Counted from the stretch's first letter, positions 35,241-49,600 are shown. The stretch is 64,000 bases of DNA from Euwallacea fornicatus (GCF_040115645.1 NC_089544.1:2356001-2420000); one strand, 5' to 3'. Program-made: numbers and translations. The notes: a model not told the origin generated them from the sequence alone.

Positions 35241-38200
35241 TTAATTTTTCACTAAATATTAATGTAATATTTAGACAATATATGTACTTTGAAACTAATT
35301 TTATAAACCTGAACTAACTAAATATTACATCATAATAATAAGTGATCCCCAGGCGTTATGCCCGGGCAGCAACTCCATTACAAAGAGATCAACGTCGTCA
35401 TAGTTTATGTTTATATCCGATACGTAAATGCTCTTTTAACTTATTAAAAATCGGACCTTCAATTGTTTCGTGCCTGTATAAACAGATAGTGACAGCTGCA
35501 GGTGCACTTAATGCATTACAAGGAGTATTAGAAATTTGTGATATGTCAAAAAAATCTTAGTGTAGTGTTAATGCTTGACATATAATATCTTAGGTAATAA
35601 TAGTAATAAATGTCTTAAAATTTGACATTTTTTAGATTTTTAACCTCGCTCATATGCCAAGTTCGCCTGCTGTCACTGTCCGCTGTCGTTTGTACAGGGA
35701 CAAAACAGTAGTTTTTCACGATTTTTCACGAGTTGAAATAGCTTTATAATTAAGGTTTTTGTTGTTTTGTAGAAAAATAGTACGTCATATTTACATAATT
35801 AATTTTTATTGTACGTTTTTTTTCTATATACATACGTGTTCGATTTAGATACGAGTTCGATGTTTACGAGTCAGACAACGTCATTTCGGGACTCGAGTAT
35901 AATGAAAAATAGGGCAGCGATGAAAAATTATATAGTTCCTTTTAAATATGGTCTGTTACTTAAGTACGTTAATAATAATATCCGCTCGTTTTTAACTTTT
36001 ATTTTGATGCTGTTCTTCAGTTTCATTATGGTTTTATTGGTGGTAGAAAAGATATAACAGAATACAAATTATTATTAATTTTTACGTACGAAAGTAGTAA
36101 TTAAACAAGCATACAGTGCATCACAGCTGCAACACGTTTATTATTTAATAATAATAAGGTATGTAGAAACTTCAAGGTTTAGACCTGAGCCCCCCTTCTG
36201 CTGCGACAATTGGTGGTGTAGACAGCCACAACCTTAAGAATTGAACAGCTGGCTCGCTCAGGAATTCAGATAACGGGCCTTCGTCAAAAAGAAAAGTGAA
36301 ATTGAAATTCAACAGTATTGTCCTTGGTTCCGTTTAATTTCTTGATTATTCTATACGCGGATAGATGGTTTCGTTCGTCCTCATTTAACCAAGTAGGTAT
36401 CTCGATACATATTTTCGTTCAAAGTAGTCTACTCCTTGCAGTGAATAAAAACCTTTAAAATATTTTTTGGGGCTATTAGATCGTAGTATGTAATATACTT
36501 TTATTAATTTGTCGACAGTTATGTCATTATATACGTAGGTATTGTATTTTTTTTGGGTGGGGAAATGTCGCGTTTCTTGGTAGTTTAACAAAACTGGAGG
36601 AAAATGGTGTTAAAATCATATTTACTCGATTTCCAACGTAAATCGAGCCAAATATTGGCGGGTAGGGTTTGTTTACATTTCGTATTTTTATTATTATTAT
36701 TATTTACTGTGTTGAGTTTCGTGGTAACGTTGTTTTACTTGTAGCAAAATATTTTCTGCATTATTATAAGATTAAAGGTTTGCAGCGCATTCTTACGAAA
36801 AATGACTTTAACCCATTATTGCTCAAATTTAAGCGCAGTAATCTTACACATCACATTTACAAGGGTATAAAACATTATCATCAGGAAATATGATAAATTT
36901 TCGTCTACAACAACGTAAGTAAATATCTACATTATTAGTTTAAAATGAATGCTGATGTTATATGATCAACTGCCATTGTTCGCGGGTCGAAGATGTTCTA
37001 TAAAGGAAAGCATTTAATTTAGCTTGATTCGAAGAGATGTGTACCTGATGTATTATTTTTGAAGCTGGAACATGGTGAATAAACGGATGCTTGATCCAAG
37101 TTTTTATGTTTGTGAAAATTCGATTTATTATTACTTATATTAAGTTACAATAATAATTATTAACCAGTAAAAAAAAATTTGGCATGAGAGGAGCGATCAG
37201 TAACCCTAACTTAACTGAATCTCTTGTAACAATAATTAATATAATGTTTAAACTAATCTAATAGTTATTGTTTATACAAGTTTTCTAAACAAAATGTTAT
37301 TTATTAACTGTAAATTTAGGTGTTTTTTGTACCCAGTTGTTTCCTCAAAACCCGGTCCACGCAAGTTTAGTAGTTGAGTCTATTTGCGCGATTATTGGTT
37401 AACCAGTTTTTCAATTATTTATTAAAAAATATTAAGATCTTTTCTTTTTAATTAGAATAAAATGTAAAAAGTGATTGGAAAATGGGTCCTAATAAGTACA
37501 ATAGCTTTATATGCAATGATTATTTGCGAAAAAAGGTCGTTCTGGCAAAAAAGTAGGTGCAAATTTATTAATGTAAAAATAATATAAATGAAATGAATAT
37601 TTACTTGAGAAGATTTATATTTAGGCTTATATTTTACCATGTAATTTTAGCGATTACATTGTTATATTGATGCTATTTATTTCTCCTTTTTTTAAATGTA
37701 GAATTAAAGACTATTAAAGTATAGCTGGGGTTGTCGATAATTATTTTCATCTAGATGAGTTCAGTAGTTTTTTCAAAACACCAAACCGAAAAAGACTGCA
37801 CTTTTTTGTTGCTTAATAAAAAAAAAATAACGTGCACATTCGGTTTGAAGAAGTGCATCCAAATGGAGTTTTTTGTAATATAGTGGTAGCGCCACCTATA
37901 AATCAAAAGACATACTAACGGTAAAGTGCGATGCTTAAAATTTCTATTCATTCTTAAATGGCGTCACAAAAATATTACAGATACTTTTACACATTACAAT
38001 TATTTTTTGTAGAGGTATATTTACAGATTTAAATATCATACTGCAGGGATTTAAGGATATCCTAGGGACAGGCAATTCGTAACCAGCCATTACACATGTT
38101 TATTAAAAAACTTTATTAGTAATAAAAAATATATTTAATAGGAATGATAAGAATTTGCAGTATATTTATTTAAGCGTTGCTTCTTTATTCGGGAGGAAAG

Positions 38201-40492
38201 ATTTGTTAATAGCGAATATCTTTGTCAAAGGTTTATTCCTTGCCGATAGTTGATCACTACTGATGGGACACCCTTTACAGTTGCATCTTTTTTCTGCTCC
38301 CAGCATTAAAATTTCATTCATTGTGGGAAAAGATTCAACAAGACAGAATAAAATGAAATCACTTTGTATTTACACAGCACAGTAGAGCAACAATATAAAA
38401 AAATACAAACTAAAAAAAGACAACCCCCAAAAGCTCTTTGTACAAAACTACACTTTCGTTCCTGATGTAATAAATAATAAATACAGTTCGCAAAAAATCA
38501 CATTCACACATATTGGGGCTTTAAGTCTAATAAAAGCTTTTCTTAAGTTGTACCTACTACTAATACTTAATAACAATATGGATGTATATAAACGAATATA
38601 AAATTTAATAAATTTAATTATTATTGTTCGGGTGGGATGATCACAGGAAACAGTTATTTCGCAGTAAAAAAAAATTTTGTCCAAGTGTTTTGCCTCTGTA
38701 TATAAACAATGGTGATAGCAGCCGAATCAGACAGAATATAAGTGAGGATAGAACGCTCGTAAACATAAAATTTTGAGACCAAAAACCTCATTCACAATAT
38801 GTCAATTTCGGTTATTGTTACTGCCACCGTTACTTAAAAAGTCAAATTGTTATTACTGACTTTAATGGGTCGATTTTTAATATACATTATGAGGTAACTG
38901 ATGACTTAATGTCACTATAATCAGTTGCGGTTAACTATGAGCCCCCAAATATAAACTTTGAATATGATTTCGAAATTATAATAATTTTAAAAAAATGTCT
39001 TCAGAGCTGTCACAATTTTCAAGAGAGAGGCGGTAACACATTTTATCATTATTTATTCAATGTAATTAACCATATCCGAGTTTGAGTCAAACAATTTAAA
39101 TTTTTATATTATCTCACAAAATCATTATTTCTATAAAAGCAATTAGTTCAAATTAAGACCCGATTAGACTATTAATGCCTTTATAGAATACAAAAGTATG
39201 AACAATACATTAAACAAAATACAGCACGACAATAAACAAAATTATCAAAGCAGCCTGCCCAGCTTCGCTATGAAAATAGATCGAGGATCAATTTTTAATC
39301 TGGAATTACAACAATTATTGTTATTATCGATGTAAATTCACTTATTTGTTACGTCTAGTTTACACTTAAATGCAACAAAATGTGAGTTCGTAATAAAGAA
39401 GTAAATATATAAAAAGTATTATTCATTTTCAATATAAAGTAAATTGTTAAAAAGTCAAACATAAAGTGTAAAGTGCCTTTGTTTTTCAATGGACTGCCTA
39501 CATATTATTATGCACATGAGAAATATTGCGATTTACACAAATTGATGATATATTGCTGGACGGATCCATTGTGATAGTGAGCGTCCACAACAATCCACGT
39601 TTTCTGCTTTCTAAAAGAAAAATGCCATCCGGAAGTGACCTCTATACGTCTGCATTTTGAATATTAATTTTTCGAAGGAGTAACACATAGCAAAAACGTT
39701 CTAAGTTGCAGGACCGAAATAATTTTTAATATCTCCACATGCACGACACACGAAGGTAAAATCTATACAGTTGTCAAAGAAGTCTGAACACGCTCAAATA
39801 TTTCCTTAACCTTCGATGTTGTTAAAATCCCTCCAAACACGTGTAGTTAAAAGATTTGCTCTTGTACTCAGTTGTACAATCGAGGTTTAAAGGTCATTTT
39901 TAAGTAAGCATTATCCTTAAATCTGTGTGTAAAGTTGCACGTTTCAAAGGCCAACTTCGAGATCGGATTAGGTAACTTCATCAGATCCTCATAACTGCTT
40001 TATTACTTGATTTACCGAATTCCATTATTGATCTCGTTTTTTTATGTATTTTATTTAACTGCAAGTGCTAAATATATTTGTTAAAAAAGTCAATACCTGG
40101 ATGATATTGCAAATGCGCTTATCTGTTCAAAATCAACAACTTTTATAGTTTTATCATATACTCATTTCACATCTACGTTTCCTCCCTTGCTTCTTGTATG
40201 CCGCAGCGGCAATTCATTTTTACTAGTTAACTTCATTCTCTACAAAATGTGCCGGAAAGTAAATAGTCTTTTGACGTGTCATGTTAATGGGTTTTAACAA
40301 TAACAAACCAAATTTAAGTAAATATTTGGTTATTTCCAGCCTTTTTTCACATCCCGCATAGCAAAAACTTTTTTATTTTCTAAAAAATAATTCCACAAAA
40401 AAGGAACTATTGCAAAAATTAATCTCGGCTTAACATTTCACATGTAGCAAACTACATAACTTACCTACGCACTTTCTCACTTCTCCACGGAA
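35241..40492. other. Long gene-poor stretch between raw and Dclk
   Basis: About 5 kb of AT-rich DNA. A 72-codon frame at 35342-35560 (RRYARAATPLQRDQRRHSLC) has no family I recognise. Frames at 35809-36057 and 36669-36893 are hydrophobic but AT-driven. The part next to 40492 must include the Dclk 3' UTR, whose extent is unknown. No RNA gene or repeat array was seen. Confidence 0.5.
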
Positions 40493-43400
40493 TCAATTTG
40501 ATAGTTGAAGCCACGGATGATCTAAAACATCCTCGGCCGAAAACCGAAGTTCGGGAACTAATTGTAACATATTCTGAATTAATTCCTTGGCCGACGAGGA
40601 CACGTCTTGCCAGAACTCGTCCGGAAAATCGTATTGACCTAAGTGAGAAAATACACCTCATGAGAATTATGATTTATATCGTAAGAAATCTGAGGTTGAC
40701 ATAGTAGACAACTGATGAATTTATCCAAGACGTACCTCAACAAATACTTGAAGTTTTTTTTTAATGTAGAAACGCACCTGCTAATATGCAATCAAATAAT
40801 TTTTCTTGATCGTTATCTATGCTTGCGAATGGTGGGTAACCGCTAAGCAGGATGTATAGTATCACTCCCGCTGCCCACACGTCAATCTATAATCAAAAAC
40901 TTTAATAAAATTGATAAAAATCAATTTATTAATTTAATATTAAATTCCAACTTATTAAAAATTAATGGACATTAACGATAGGTTTGCCACTGTAACATAA
41001 CCACTTACAATAACGGCGACAATTATTGACATATGATGAATTAGACGAGTAAAATTCGGCTGCGTTACCTATACAGGGGCAAACGGTTAATTGCCACGCT
41101 CCGATTTTTAATAAGTTGGAACGACACATAGGCACCTTCAGACCGTATCCGCACTCCGTTAATATTTCAGGGGCCACATACGTAGGAGTTCCACAGACCG
41201 TGTACAAAGGACTCGTCACTTCACACGCTAGTCCGAAGTCCCCCAATTTCAGGCATTTCACTTTGCCTTTGTCCATTTCCACCTTGAATCATTTACATAA
41301 TAGTAATAAAAGTATCGGATTATTAGCGAACGACGCACCAACAAATTTTCGGGTTTAACATCTCTATGCACAATGTTCAGGTTATGTAAATAGGTTAGGC
41401 CTGAAACCAGGTGTTTTACCATCAGAGCGGCCTGATCCTCTGAGAATTTCTGGGCGACTGTTATCACGTCGAATAGGTCACCGCCTGAAATTCGTTCAAA
41501 ATAAAGGATTCGTGGGGAGCGAACGATTTGGTCACGGCACCTGCTACATACTCGCAAACCAAGTACAAGAACTGCTTAGTGTCGTGGTCCTCAAGCAAAT
41601 ATATTATATTGGGATGGCTGACCGCTCTTAAGATGTTCACCTCGTTCTCTATCACTTCCTCCTAGAAGGTTTAAACACAATTATTTATCCCATTGGAAAC
41701 GATGTACATCTCCTCAACATACTTTTCCTATGCACTTTGATTTATCGATAATTTTTAAGGCATATTCCGTTTCCGATATCACATGTTTGCACAGCCTCAC
41801 TACAGCGAAATTACCTGCCAAATACCGCAGGTTCAATGTGATGATATACATACTACATATACTCTCATTTAGCACTTACCATCTCCAAGTATTCGGCCGA
41901 CTGTGTATTTACCTTTCATCCCAGGTGGTAAAGCAACATTATTCTCTAATGTGGCGTCCCGATTTAGATCTTTTTCCGGCATTTTTGGCATCGGCCCCTT
42001 GCTGCAGAGATAGAGTGCATCAAAACGTTTATAAAGAGTGAAGGAAAATTTTTTTAATTTGATATTTCCATAATTTTCGATTTAACGTTAAATTCTTCAA
42101 ATGCGAATAAGATGATTTCGTATTTAAAAACGACAATAAACTTGTCAGGCGCAATTTTTTTCTACGTACTAAGAGATGTGCAACACTTACCCACTCCGTC
42201 GGCCGGGGCTTTTTTTATATTGCTGAATTGCTTTACTTTCTTCAAAGTCTAACTCAAAATCTTCTTGCGTGTGCCTCTCGTTACCATATACAAGAAACAC
42301 ATCTTCGGCTTTGAAAAGTTGAGCTAATTCCGTTACTTGTTGACCTAATGAGAAAATACCCTTATAGAACATATTATTACACTCATTACTGAATCGTGGC
42401 TAAGCATACCAGATAGTATGTAAACTTTCCTAACCGCCAACTGTGACAACTCTGAGAATGCACTTAAGACCGACTCCATACTGGAGGAGTTACGTTTGTC
42501 TAGGAGAATTCGCAGGATCTAGAAGTAATTTAATTCAGTAAGAATACTGATAGTTCATAAATCTGTTATTACGCCACCTTTCTAGGTTTAATTCCGTGTT
42601 TTATTATTGTGACTATTCTGGGCCGAACACAGTCAGGTGAAACTACCTTAGGCATAGTTGTTATTGAGTTACAGTTTCTAAGAACTTTTTTCGATTTTAA
42701 AGTGTCAGTTTTCGAATAATCCACCTTTTTAAAAGGCTCTCCTTTCCCACTGACAACATACTCTTTTCCATCTTCCAGTTCCTCTATAGCCAAAACCTTG
42801 AAACCATAAAATATTAAACTACATTAACGGTTTAATGAAGAAATCCATTAACCGAAGCAAAAACCGTCCTGCTACGTTTCTCATTACTTTTTAAGCGTGT
42901 CACTGAGGCGTTAACGTACCTTTTGTTACTCTAAGAACGATTTTGATACAGTTTGACGACAAAATTGCAGTTGCCACCATAATAGCATGACTAGGCATTA
43001 GTTATAATTCGTAGAAAGCTGGTAATGTTAATTATTAATCGATGAAATATTGTGCAAAGGCAGCACTCTCCAAACGAACCGCACGGGCTTATTACCAAAT
43101 ATTACAGTTACTTACATAGGAATTTTGGGGGAAAAGAGAAATATTTTAAGGCCAAGTTGCTAATTTATGGCTTAAGTTCAGTTTTCCTAATTTTTAAATT
43201 TATATATAGGAATACACATATGTGCTATTCAAATCAAGATGCTGTAAGATATAAAATCGATTAATAATTTTATGTTTACTGTTTATTTTCCCGTAAGAAT
43301 GATGTTCCTTGCATCTGAATCCTCCTATATCTTATACTGTATATTGTACCTGTTGAATGACATATTAACATGTAGTTACTATTCGATCTACAACCTCATG

Positions 43401-44278
43401 ATAAAAACTCCACTTATAGCTTTAATAATGTTCATATGACACTAATAATGTAAAAAAAATATTATTTGCAGTATTTATTAATTGAATGATGAAATAGATG
43501 CAAAATATTCATTTTAATTGGGATTCTGCACGATCAGTAAAATTATGTAAAATCATTAAAAAACTCACGTGCATTCTATTAAAATAATCTAAAATCACAT
43601 TTTTAGACCTAGAGATTAGCCCCACACACTAGTGACTTAAGAGTACAATGTAATCTTTCCCACTTGTGAGGTAACTAACTATTTCCATAAAATAAGTTAT
43701 AGGTAACAAAAATAAACACTTACCTTCTTTCCTTCCATTGAATAAACATTTCGAACACCATTGGGCAACGTAACACATTTACCTATCAGGTTTGTTAGTT
43801 CATTTGTGAGGCTGTCAAAAGATCTATATCGTTCAGGAGTCACAGGTATAATGACTCCATTGAAAAATTTATTGCCATTATGGTAAAACCTAGAAGTGAA
43901 ATCACCCCTGACTGTCTTTAAGAAACAAAATGAGAATTTAACATTTTAAGCATATTTTACAAGTTTAAAAATGATTTAAAACATTGAGTGGATCGCTGAT
44001 GAAATTTTTGCACACCTAAACACCTCAAGATTTTACCTTGGGTGTGTACACCAATATATTTCAGCGATCTATCCGAAAGAAAACACCAACCTGACTCTTT
44101 TCGCTTTGGTACTCTTTGAGGTAGACGACGGCCGTATTTTCGGAGTTTTACTCCCGTTATCTAAACCGTTCTCAAAAGACTTTTCAGAACTTGATCTAAG
44201 TGAATTAAAGCTGGCAGGAGAAACACTTCGGGAAGTTATTAAATTATTTTTTGACATAGTGACTGGGAATTGATGCAT
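40493..44278 (-). CDS. Dclk: Doublecortin-like kinase (two DCX domains + CaMK-type kinase)
   Basis: Twelve coding exons join in phase, from the start: 44278-44091, 43889-43724, 42796-42578, 42518-42410, 42344-42191, 42001-41880, 41814-41723, 41661-41541, 41484-41339, 41282-41136, 40886-40778 and 40638-40493, giving 572 residues. DCX1 starts [15 protein letters not shown] and includes [16 protein letters not shown] and [16 protein letters not shown]2 has [16 protein letters not shown] and [19 protein letters not shown]. The kinase has a Gly loop (ILGDGNFAVV), Lys in [38 protein letters not shown] and [17 protein letters not shown], and ends [12 protein letters not shown] proteins bind and stabilise microtubules and act in neurons and dividing cells. 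The linker between DCX2 and kinase and the C-terminal tail are shorter than in vertebrates (about 740 residues). The start is the first in-frame ATG after a stop; a second ATG follows seven codons later. The 927-bp intron 42797-43723 holds nothing recognised. Confidence 0.93.
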
Positions 44279-44492
44279 TGGTGTCCTCAATTATCCTGCT
44301 AGGCCATAATATCTTCACTGGAAAGGGCCCTCTCAGCTTGAAACGGTCTTTGTGTGTCGCTTTTTCAGATCTTGGAGTTGTGGTACCGCCTAGCACAGCT
44401 GTCAGAGGAAAATGTTTGGTAGATACACACTGAAATTGGTGATACTGTTTTCTTCTGTGAAGTTTGAAGTTGCACTGGGACACGATCCGACT
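44244..44492 (-). other. First visible Dclk exon leader with an overlapping long open frame
   Basis: An acceptor with a pyrimidine-rich tract (TTGTTTAG|TCGG) at 44493 implies at least one more upstream exon. From 44492 to 44244 another frame stays open for about 83 codons across the Dclk start, reading for example GTTTPRSEKATHKDRFKLRG, then PFPVKILWPSRI, and ending HYVKK. It contains no ATG, so it can only be translated if an upstream exon supplies one. No family was recognised. Confidence 0.4.
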
Positions 44493-45226
44493 AAACAATT
44501 GTTGATTAAATAAGAAAAAAGGTAAATAATTATACTGTTTGTTTATTTGAATGATTTATAACAACGGCCAGTGGCAGACAAGATCAAGAAGTTAATAACC
44601 TTCTTTTTGAAGTGATGGCGAAGGTGGAAGGTGGGAGGAAGGGAATGAATTGAAACTGTCACTGTCAGAACTTTTTTTTTTATAACCTGGATCACATGTA
44701 CTGTTCATACTAGCCGCCATTAAAGAGAAACGCATCGCAGCAATAATTTATTTACATTAAAAAAAATCGTACAGCTCTATGTATTTAAGTACCACAAAGT
44801 AGAAAGGCAACAGTGCAACCGAAAACATGTATATCAGCCTTCGTTGAGAAGCCTTGATCGGAATCGGATTCATGGATCAGCAGACAAAGCAAACAGTTGG
44901 GAAACAGTTTAAATAGAATTAAATAGGAGTTGACGTAATTTTCGCCCTGAATTTCAAACAGTTACAAAACTTATTATCTATGTCGAATTTACCCCATTGA
45001 CGTGACTGCAACGACAACAATGCCAAATTTCCGCTTCATTTTATGCAATCATCAAGAGAATCCGAACATCAGCTGATAGAATGTCAACACCGTTTGTCTT
45101 TTCGAGAGCTCCTTTAAATACTGACGCAGTAACTGATTCACGTTTAAAATCTTAGTGTTAACTGTTGATAATTATATTTTAATTTTTGCTTCTTTTACCA
45201 AATATTCCTTACAAGTTGTGTGTGAA
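44493..45226. promoter_or_regulatory. Divergent region Dclk / LSM6
   Basis: Holds the LSM6 promoter and at least one Dclk leader exon. On the minus strand an ATG with a short frame (MAASMNSTCDP) at about 44719 is followed by a weak donor-like GTTATAA and could be a leader exon. No promoter element is assigned. Confidence 0.4.
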
Positions 45227-45532
45227 ATGAGCCGCAAAGAGGCACTCTCTACGTTCATCCAACAAATCCATCAAAGACCAGTGGTGGTCAAGCTGAATAG
45301 CGGTATGGATTATCGAGGTAAGACTTTCAAGGTGTACCCAAAGAGTCCATCTTATATTAATAGACGATTGTGCTTATTTTAAGGTGTCTTGGCATGCTTG
45401 GACGGGTACATGAATATTGCCCTAGAACAGACTGAAGAGTATGTTAATGGGCAGCTTAAAAACAAATTTGGTGATGCTTTTATACGAGGGAACAATGTAC
45501 TATACATCAGCACTCAAAAGAAAAGATATTGA
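45227..45532 (+). CDS. LSM6: LSM6, U6 snRNA / mRNA-decay Sm-like protein
   Basis: Two exons, 45227-45317 and 45384-45532, are separated by a 66-bp GT-AG intron and encode 79 residues. The Sm fold is almost identical to animal LSM6: RPVVVKLNSGMDYRG, VLACLDGYMNIALEQTEEYV, then NGQLKNKFGDAFIRGNNVLY and ISTQKKRY. The Sm1 motif (LNSGxDYRGxLxxxDxYMN) and Sm2 motif (IRGNNVLYI) are intact. LSM6 sits in the nuclear Lsm2-8 ring on the U6 snRNA 3' end and in the cytoplasmic Lsm1-7 decapping activator. An in-frame extension upstream of the ATG contains no better start. Confidence 0.97.
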
Positions 45533-46668
45533 AACTCCATATTACATCAGGCTTGAAATATAAGACTGGATCGTTTTGTTGAAATACCCAATTATTTTGT
45601 TGCTTTTTCATTCTAGTTTCATTTACTTGGACTCGAGTCTCGATTTTACAGATGATGTGAAATCTAATCAAGAATAATTGTGTATATGAGACAAGTTCTG
45701 TTGACACAGCTTAACGTTAATATAAGTTACTTCAAATAGGAATTAAATTTTACCTACAGTAATATTCCCTTACCTTTTTTAGCCTACAATTCATCTTCAA
45801 TAAAATCAATAAAGTTTAGATTAAATTAAAATAAAAACTATTAAAAGCCCACCACCGCAGACTCTGAATATGTTAACAAAAAATTCATAAGAGTAACAAG
45901 AGCGTTAAAAAAGTTGTTTGTACATAAAATTAAAAAAAAAGACTGAATATTAAATTATGAAGAAAGCAATTACAAATTTAAAATTTATAAAAGGATTCTA
46001 CAAAAAATTGTATTTTTTTGGTGGCACCCTCTAGGCGTGATTAGTCAAACTGAATATTGTGTGATTTCTGCTTCAGATAGCGTCCCATATGGTTTATAGC
46101 TGGCGCCACAACTAAAAATAACAATATGATGAACGCCTAAGTAACTACGTACGTTATAAACCATACCTTCCATTCGTGTATATTTTAGATGAATCCAATA
46201 AAGTAACACATTTGGAATGTTTTAAGCTTAACTCTTTCTCAATGCAATACATGTGTAGGTATATATAAACCAGAATGAAATTATATAAAAGGAAAATAAT
46301 TTTTTTGCTTTGTGTTGATGATTAACGTTGGAACCAGGGGCTCAGCTAGAGTCTGCGACAGTTTTCCTTCGCCTGAGACTAGGGAAAACGGTTCATCTGC
46401 ACCTTACTGTCAAAACTTACCGGAATTCGACTGAAAACTCCGGCTAAGCCTCCAAATTATAAGCAGCCGTCCGGTATTTTTCACTCTTCAAATTGGCGTA
46501 GAGTTGCACATTTTGGAGAATTTCTTCTAATCCGACACAAACATATCAGAATTTGAACAGGGAACATAGGTAACACCCGTCAGCAATCATCTCTAAAACA
46601 AGAACAACCGTTCCTTTTACAAATTTATTTCAATAATAAGACAATAGATGCTATAAAACAGACAGTTA
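45533..46668. other. Convergent 3' regions of LSM6 and Hectd1
   Basis: AT-rich 3' UTR sequence. AATAAA motifs near 45800 (+ strand) and TTTATT near 46621 (- strand) are plausible polyadenylation signals for LSM6 and Hectd1 respectively. No gene was seen. Confidence 0.55.
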
Positions 46669-49600
46669 TTAATTCAAATGAAATCCTTTCTCTTTTGTTG
46701 CCGCGAGCAGTCGGTCTTTAAGTATCTCTTCGGTGGGATAATCCGGGAGTTTCAAATAGTGTACGCAAGTGTTAACTGAGGGGTACGAGCCCTCCCCTGC
46801 GTCCACTTTACGCACTATAGTAAGGCGTGGATATAAATTCGCTAAGCCCCCCGGCGGCAATGAGCTGCAGCCGGTGGTGAATTGCAGGAAGGCCTTGCGT
46901 TCTTCGGGTGTCATATCAACTAAAACGTTGACGAATCTCTGGAAGCCGGGACTGAAATTTGTTTAAAATTTAGAAATGTGTTTATTTTTTCGACTGATTA
47001 ATAACCCGGTGAACCAAAAAATTCCTGGTGGTCAAGAGTATGTATAGAGTGGTTTTGTTCAGTTATTTTTTAACACTATGACATAACACTATGAATATTC
47101 TAATAGTTTTATTGATATTACAGGCTGGATACACAATCTTTTTGCAATGACATATTTTTTGGACGGACTACCGCTGCCTATGATCGCAGTGATATAACCC
47201 AATTTGTAATCTTCCCACATCAGCACTTTTGACCAGGAATCATTTGATATGTATATATACGTCTAAAAAAAGCACGTTCACCTGTCTTTCGTATATCCTA
47301 ACTTTGGTTCGGTATAATTCAACAAATCTTCTTTGGTCCATTCCGGGTTTTGGTTGCCGCACAACATGACGGACATTTCATCGGGACTGAAAGCCGCCAA
47401 CTTTTCGATTTGAAACACCTTGGAGAAGCCCTTGTGGAACGCCTGCAGTTGCCTAGCGAGGCCGTGTTCCAGACAGAAATCGTACGTTAAGTCTGCATAT
47501 TCCTCCACGTTGTCAATGGTGACCTCCGTATCGGCCCCGTTCGGCACCAGATTCACGCTATCAAAACCGTATATTTCCGAACTGGGCGAGTAAGTGAACG
47601 TCAAAGCCAGATCTGACAATGAAACCGGTCCGGACGAGTGCTGCAGAGACAGATTCTGAATCTGGTGCGCTTTGGTCTCGGCCGATAAACTGTGATCCTG
47701 CATAATCTTTTGTTTCTCTCTCGCCAGCTGCTTGAGTTGCTTCAAGAAAACGGCCCTCACCGGGTCGATGTCGTATAAGTCGTCCTCGTTAAGGAGGTTA
47801 CTGTACCACAGCTCAGAATCCTCGACGCAAATCTTGGGTGGGTCGAGTTCCAGTTCCTTTTCGCTTTCTTCAGAGATGTAACTGGAGGTCATTATATCTT
47901 CGTCAGGGACCTTTTTCAGGCCCACGAGACCGATCCGCTCGTTGACGGTATTTTGGACCTCGCCGTGGCACATCAGTTTTAAGAAACCTTTGCTCAACGG
48001 AAGGTCAACAAGACGATTGTCCTGCAGTACCTTCGCCAGAAACACGCCCAAGAACAGGAAGTATTTCTCGGCCTTATCACAGACTTCGGAATTTTGTGGC
48101 AAAGGGGCCGGGAATAAGCCACACTGCCGGCGAACGTAGAAACCAGGTGGTTTCATGCCTTCACCCAAATCGATGGGACCTGAATCGTTGTTCAATTCGT
48201 CATCGCAGATCCACATGCATAAATCGCGTTTTTGCAGTTCTGCCGCCACCAAGGCATAAAACTCAAGGGTCGGACCCAAGCCTGTGCCCTCCTCACCCAC
48301 GAATTCCACCTGAAAAATAAGCAGGTCCTCAGCAGCTTAAAAACGATGGGTGTAAAGCAATTACATTATTGACGGTTTTTGAAACAAATGGAACAGTTCC
48401 TTTTAGTTAAAATGGTAGTTGCCTCTACGCTATACATACAGTAAATTTCAGCGAACTAGGCATATGAAGGAGTGTCTGTTTCTGCACATTTCGATTCATA
48501 GTATACAAAATTCGAATAAAATGTGATAGAAATCATTTGTGGTACTATTCGCTTGATGCGAAAGCCAGGCGGAGCTCTGCAACGTTGCCGGCTCGCTTTT
48601 AAACGGCTGGGCGTTTGATTGATGATATCGACAAACCAATGTATTAAACGAATCGAAATGCGCAGAAACAAACCCTCCTTCATATGCCTAGTTCGCTGGG
48701 ATTTACTGTAAACGTTTTATAACATACATACCTCGAGTATCGACTTCTTTTCTGCGTGCACCTTCATCACTTCCATGGCCCAATCGAGTAAATCATCCCC
48801 TCGTGGCACCTTTACCCTTTCATGCTTCAATCTGCCCACTCGGAATTCGTGCGGATCGTCTCTCCTGGGGGACAAACCCGGGGCTCTTTGTCTCTCTATG
48901 CTTACGTCCCTTTGCGTTTGTAGCCACACGATGCTCCTCGAAGCTCCGAAAGCCGTGCAGTTAAAGTAAAGCTGCCTCGTTTCGAAGGGGAACAGAAACG
49001 GACAAGACTGGTTCAGTTCCTCGCACCAAGTGGGCAAACTATCGCTGGACAGCACCAGGGGGTCTTGAATTTGCTAAAATATTTAGTATATTTAATGATA
49101 GATAATTACAGTCATCACATTAAGGTTTACTCATTATACGCCACACGTCTGCCTGCATATTATGAAATGTTTTTCCACTCACCTGTAGCAATTTATTGGT
49201 GAGTTTTTTACTGGAATACAGCTCAGCACCAATGTCAGCATATTCCATGGATCGCTCCAGTGCGTCGCCGTTGGATGTGGTGATAACAAAGAGGTGACGC
49301 AAGAGATGCAAAACGTCCTCCACTGTACAACTGGACACGGAGGGAGTTCCAGGCACAGGAGTAGATGGCGAAAGTGAATTTCCCGCTATCGAACTGGCTC
49401 TAGCGTGAGCCACCTTTCTCGTGATGGGCGTCGCGCGACCTTCTTCAGAATCATTCGAGCCATTTTCCTTAATTTCTTTATATACAATCCTGTTGTCCAC
49501 GCATTGAAGATTATATGTTAACAACGAACTAACCAGAAATATTGCTACTCACATATAGGTGGGCTCCCACAATCTGCGCAACTTTTCCTGCTTTGTAGGA

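Noticed and set aside
35342..35560. 72-codon frame in the raw-Dclk interval
   Set aside because: Protein-like in part but no family, no splice sites and no conservation evidence; kept only as a remark.
46991..47260. Possible second MITE in a Hectd1 intron (ATTCCTGGTGGTCAAGAG vs TTTTGACCAGGAAT)
   Set aside because: Inverted similarity is only about 15 bases with a gap and does not extend; no target duplication.
49501..49552. A 24-bp Hectd1 intron (GTGAGT...GTTAG)
   Set aside because: Too short for splicing; using the AG at 49490 instead gives a 63-bp intron and restores the expected EPTY-x-IVYKE junction.
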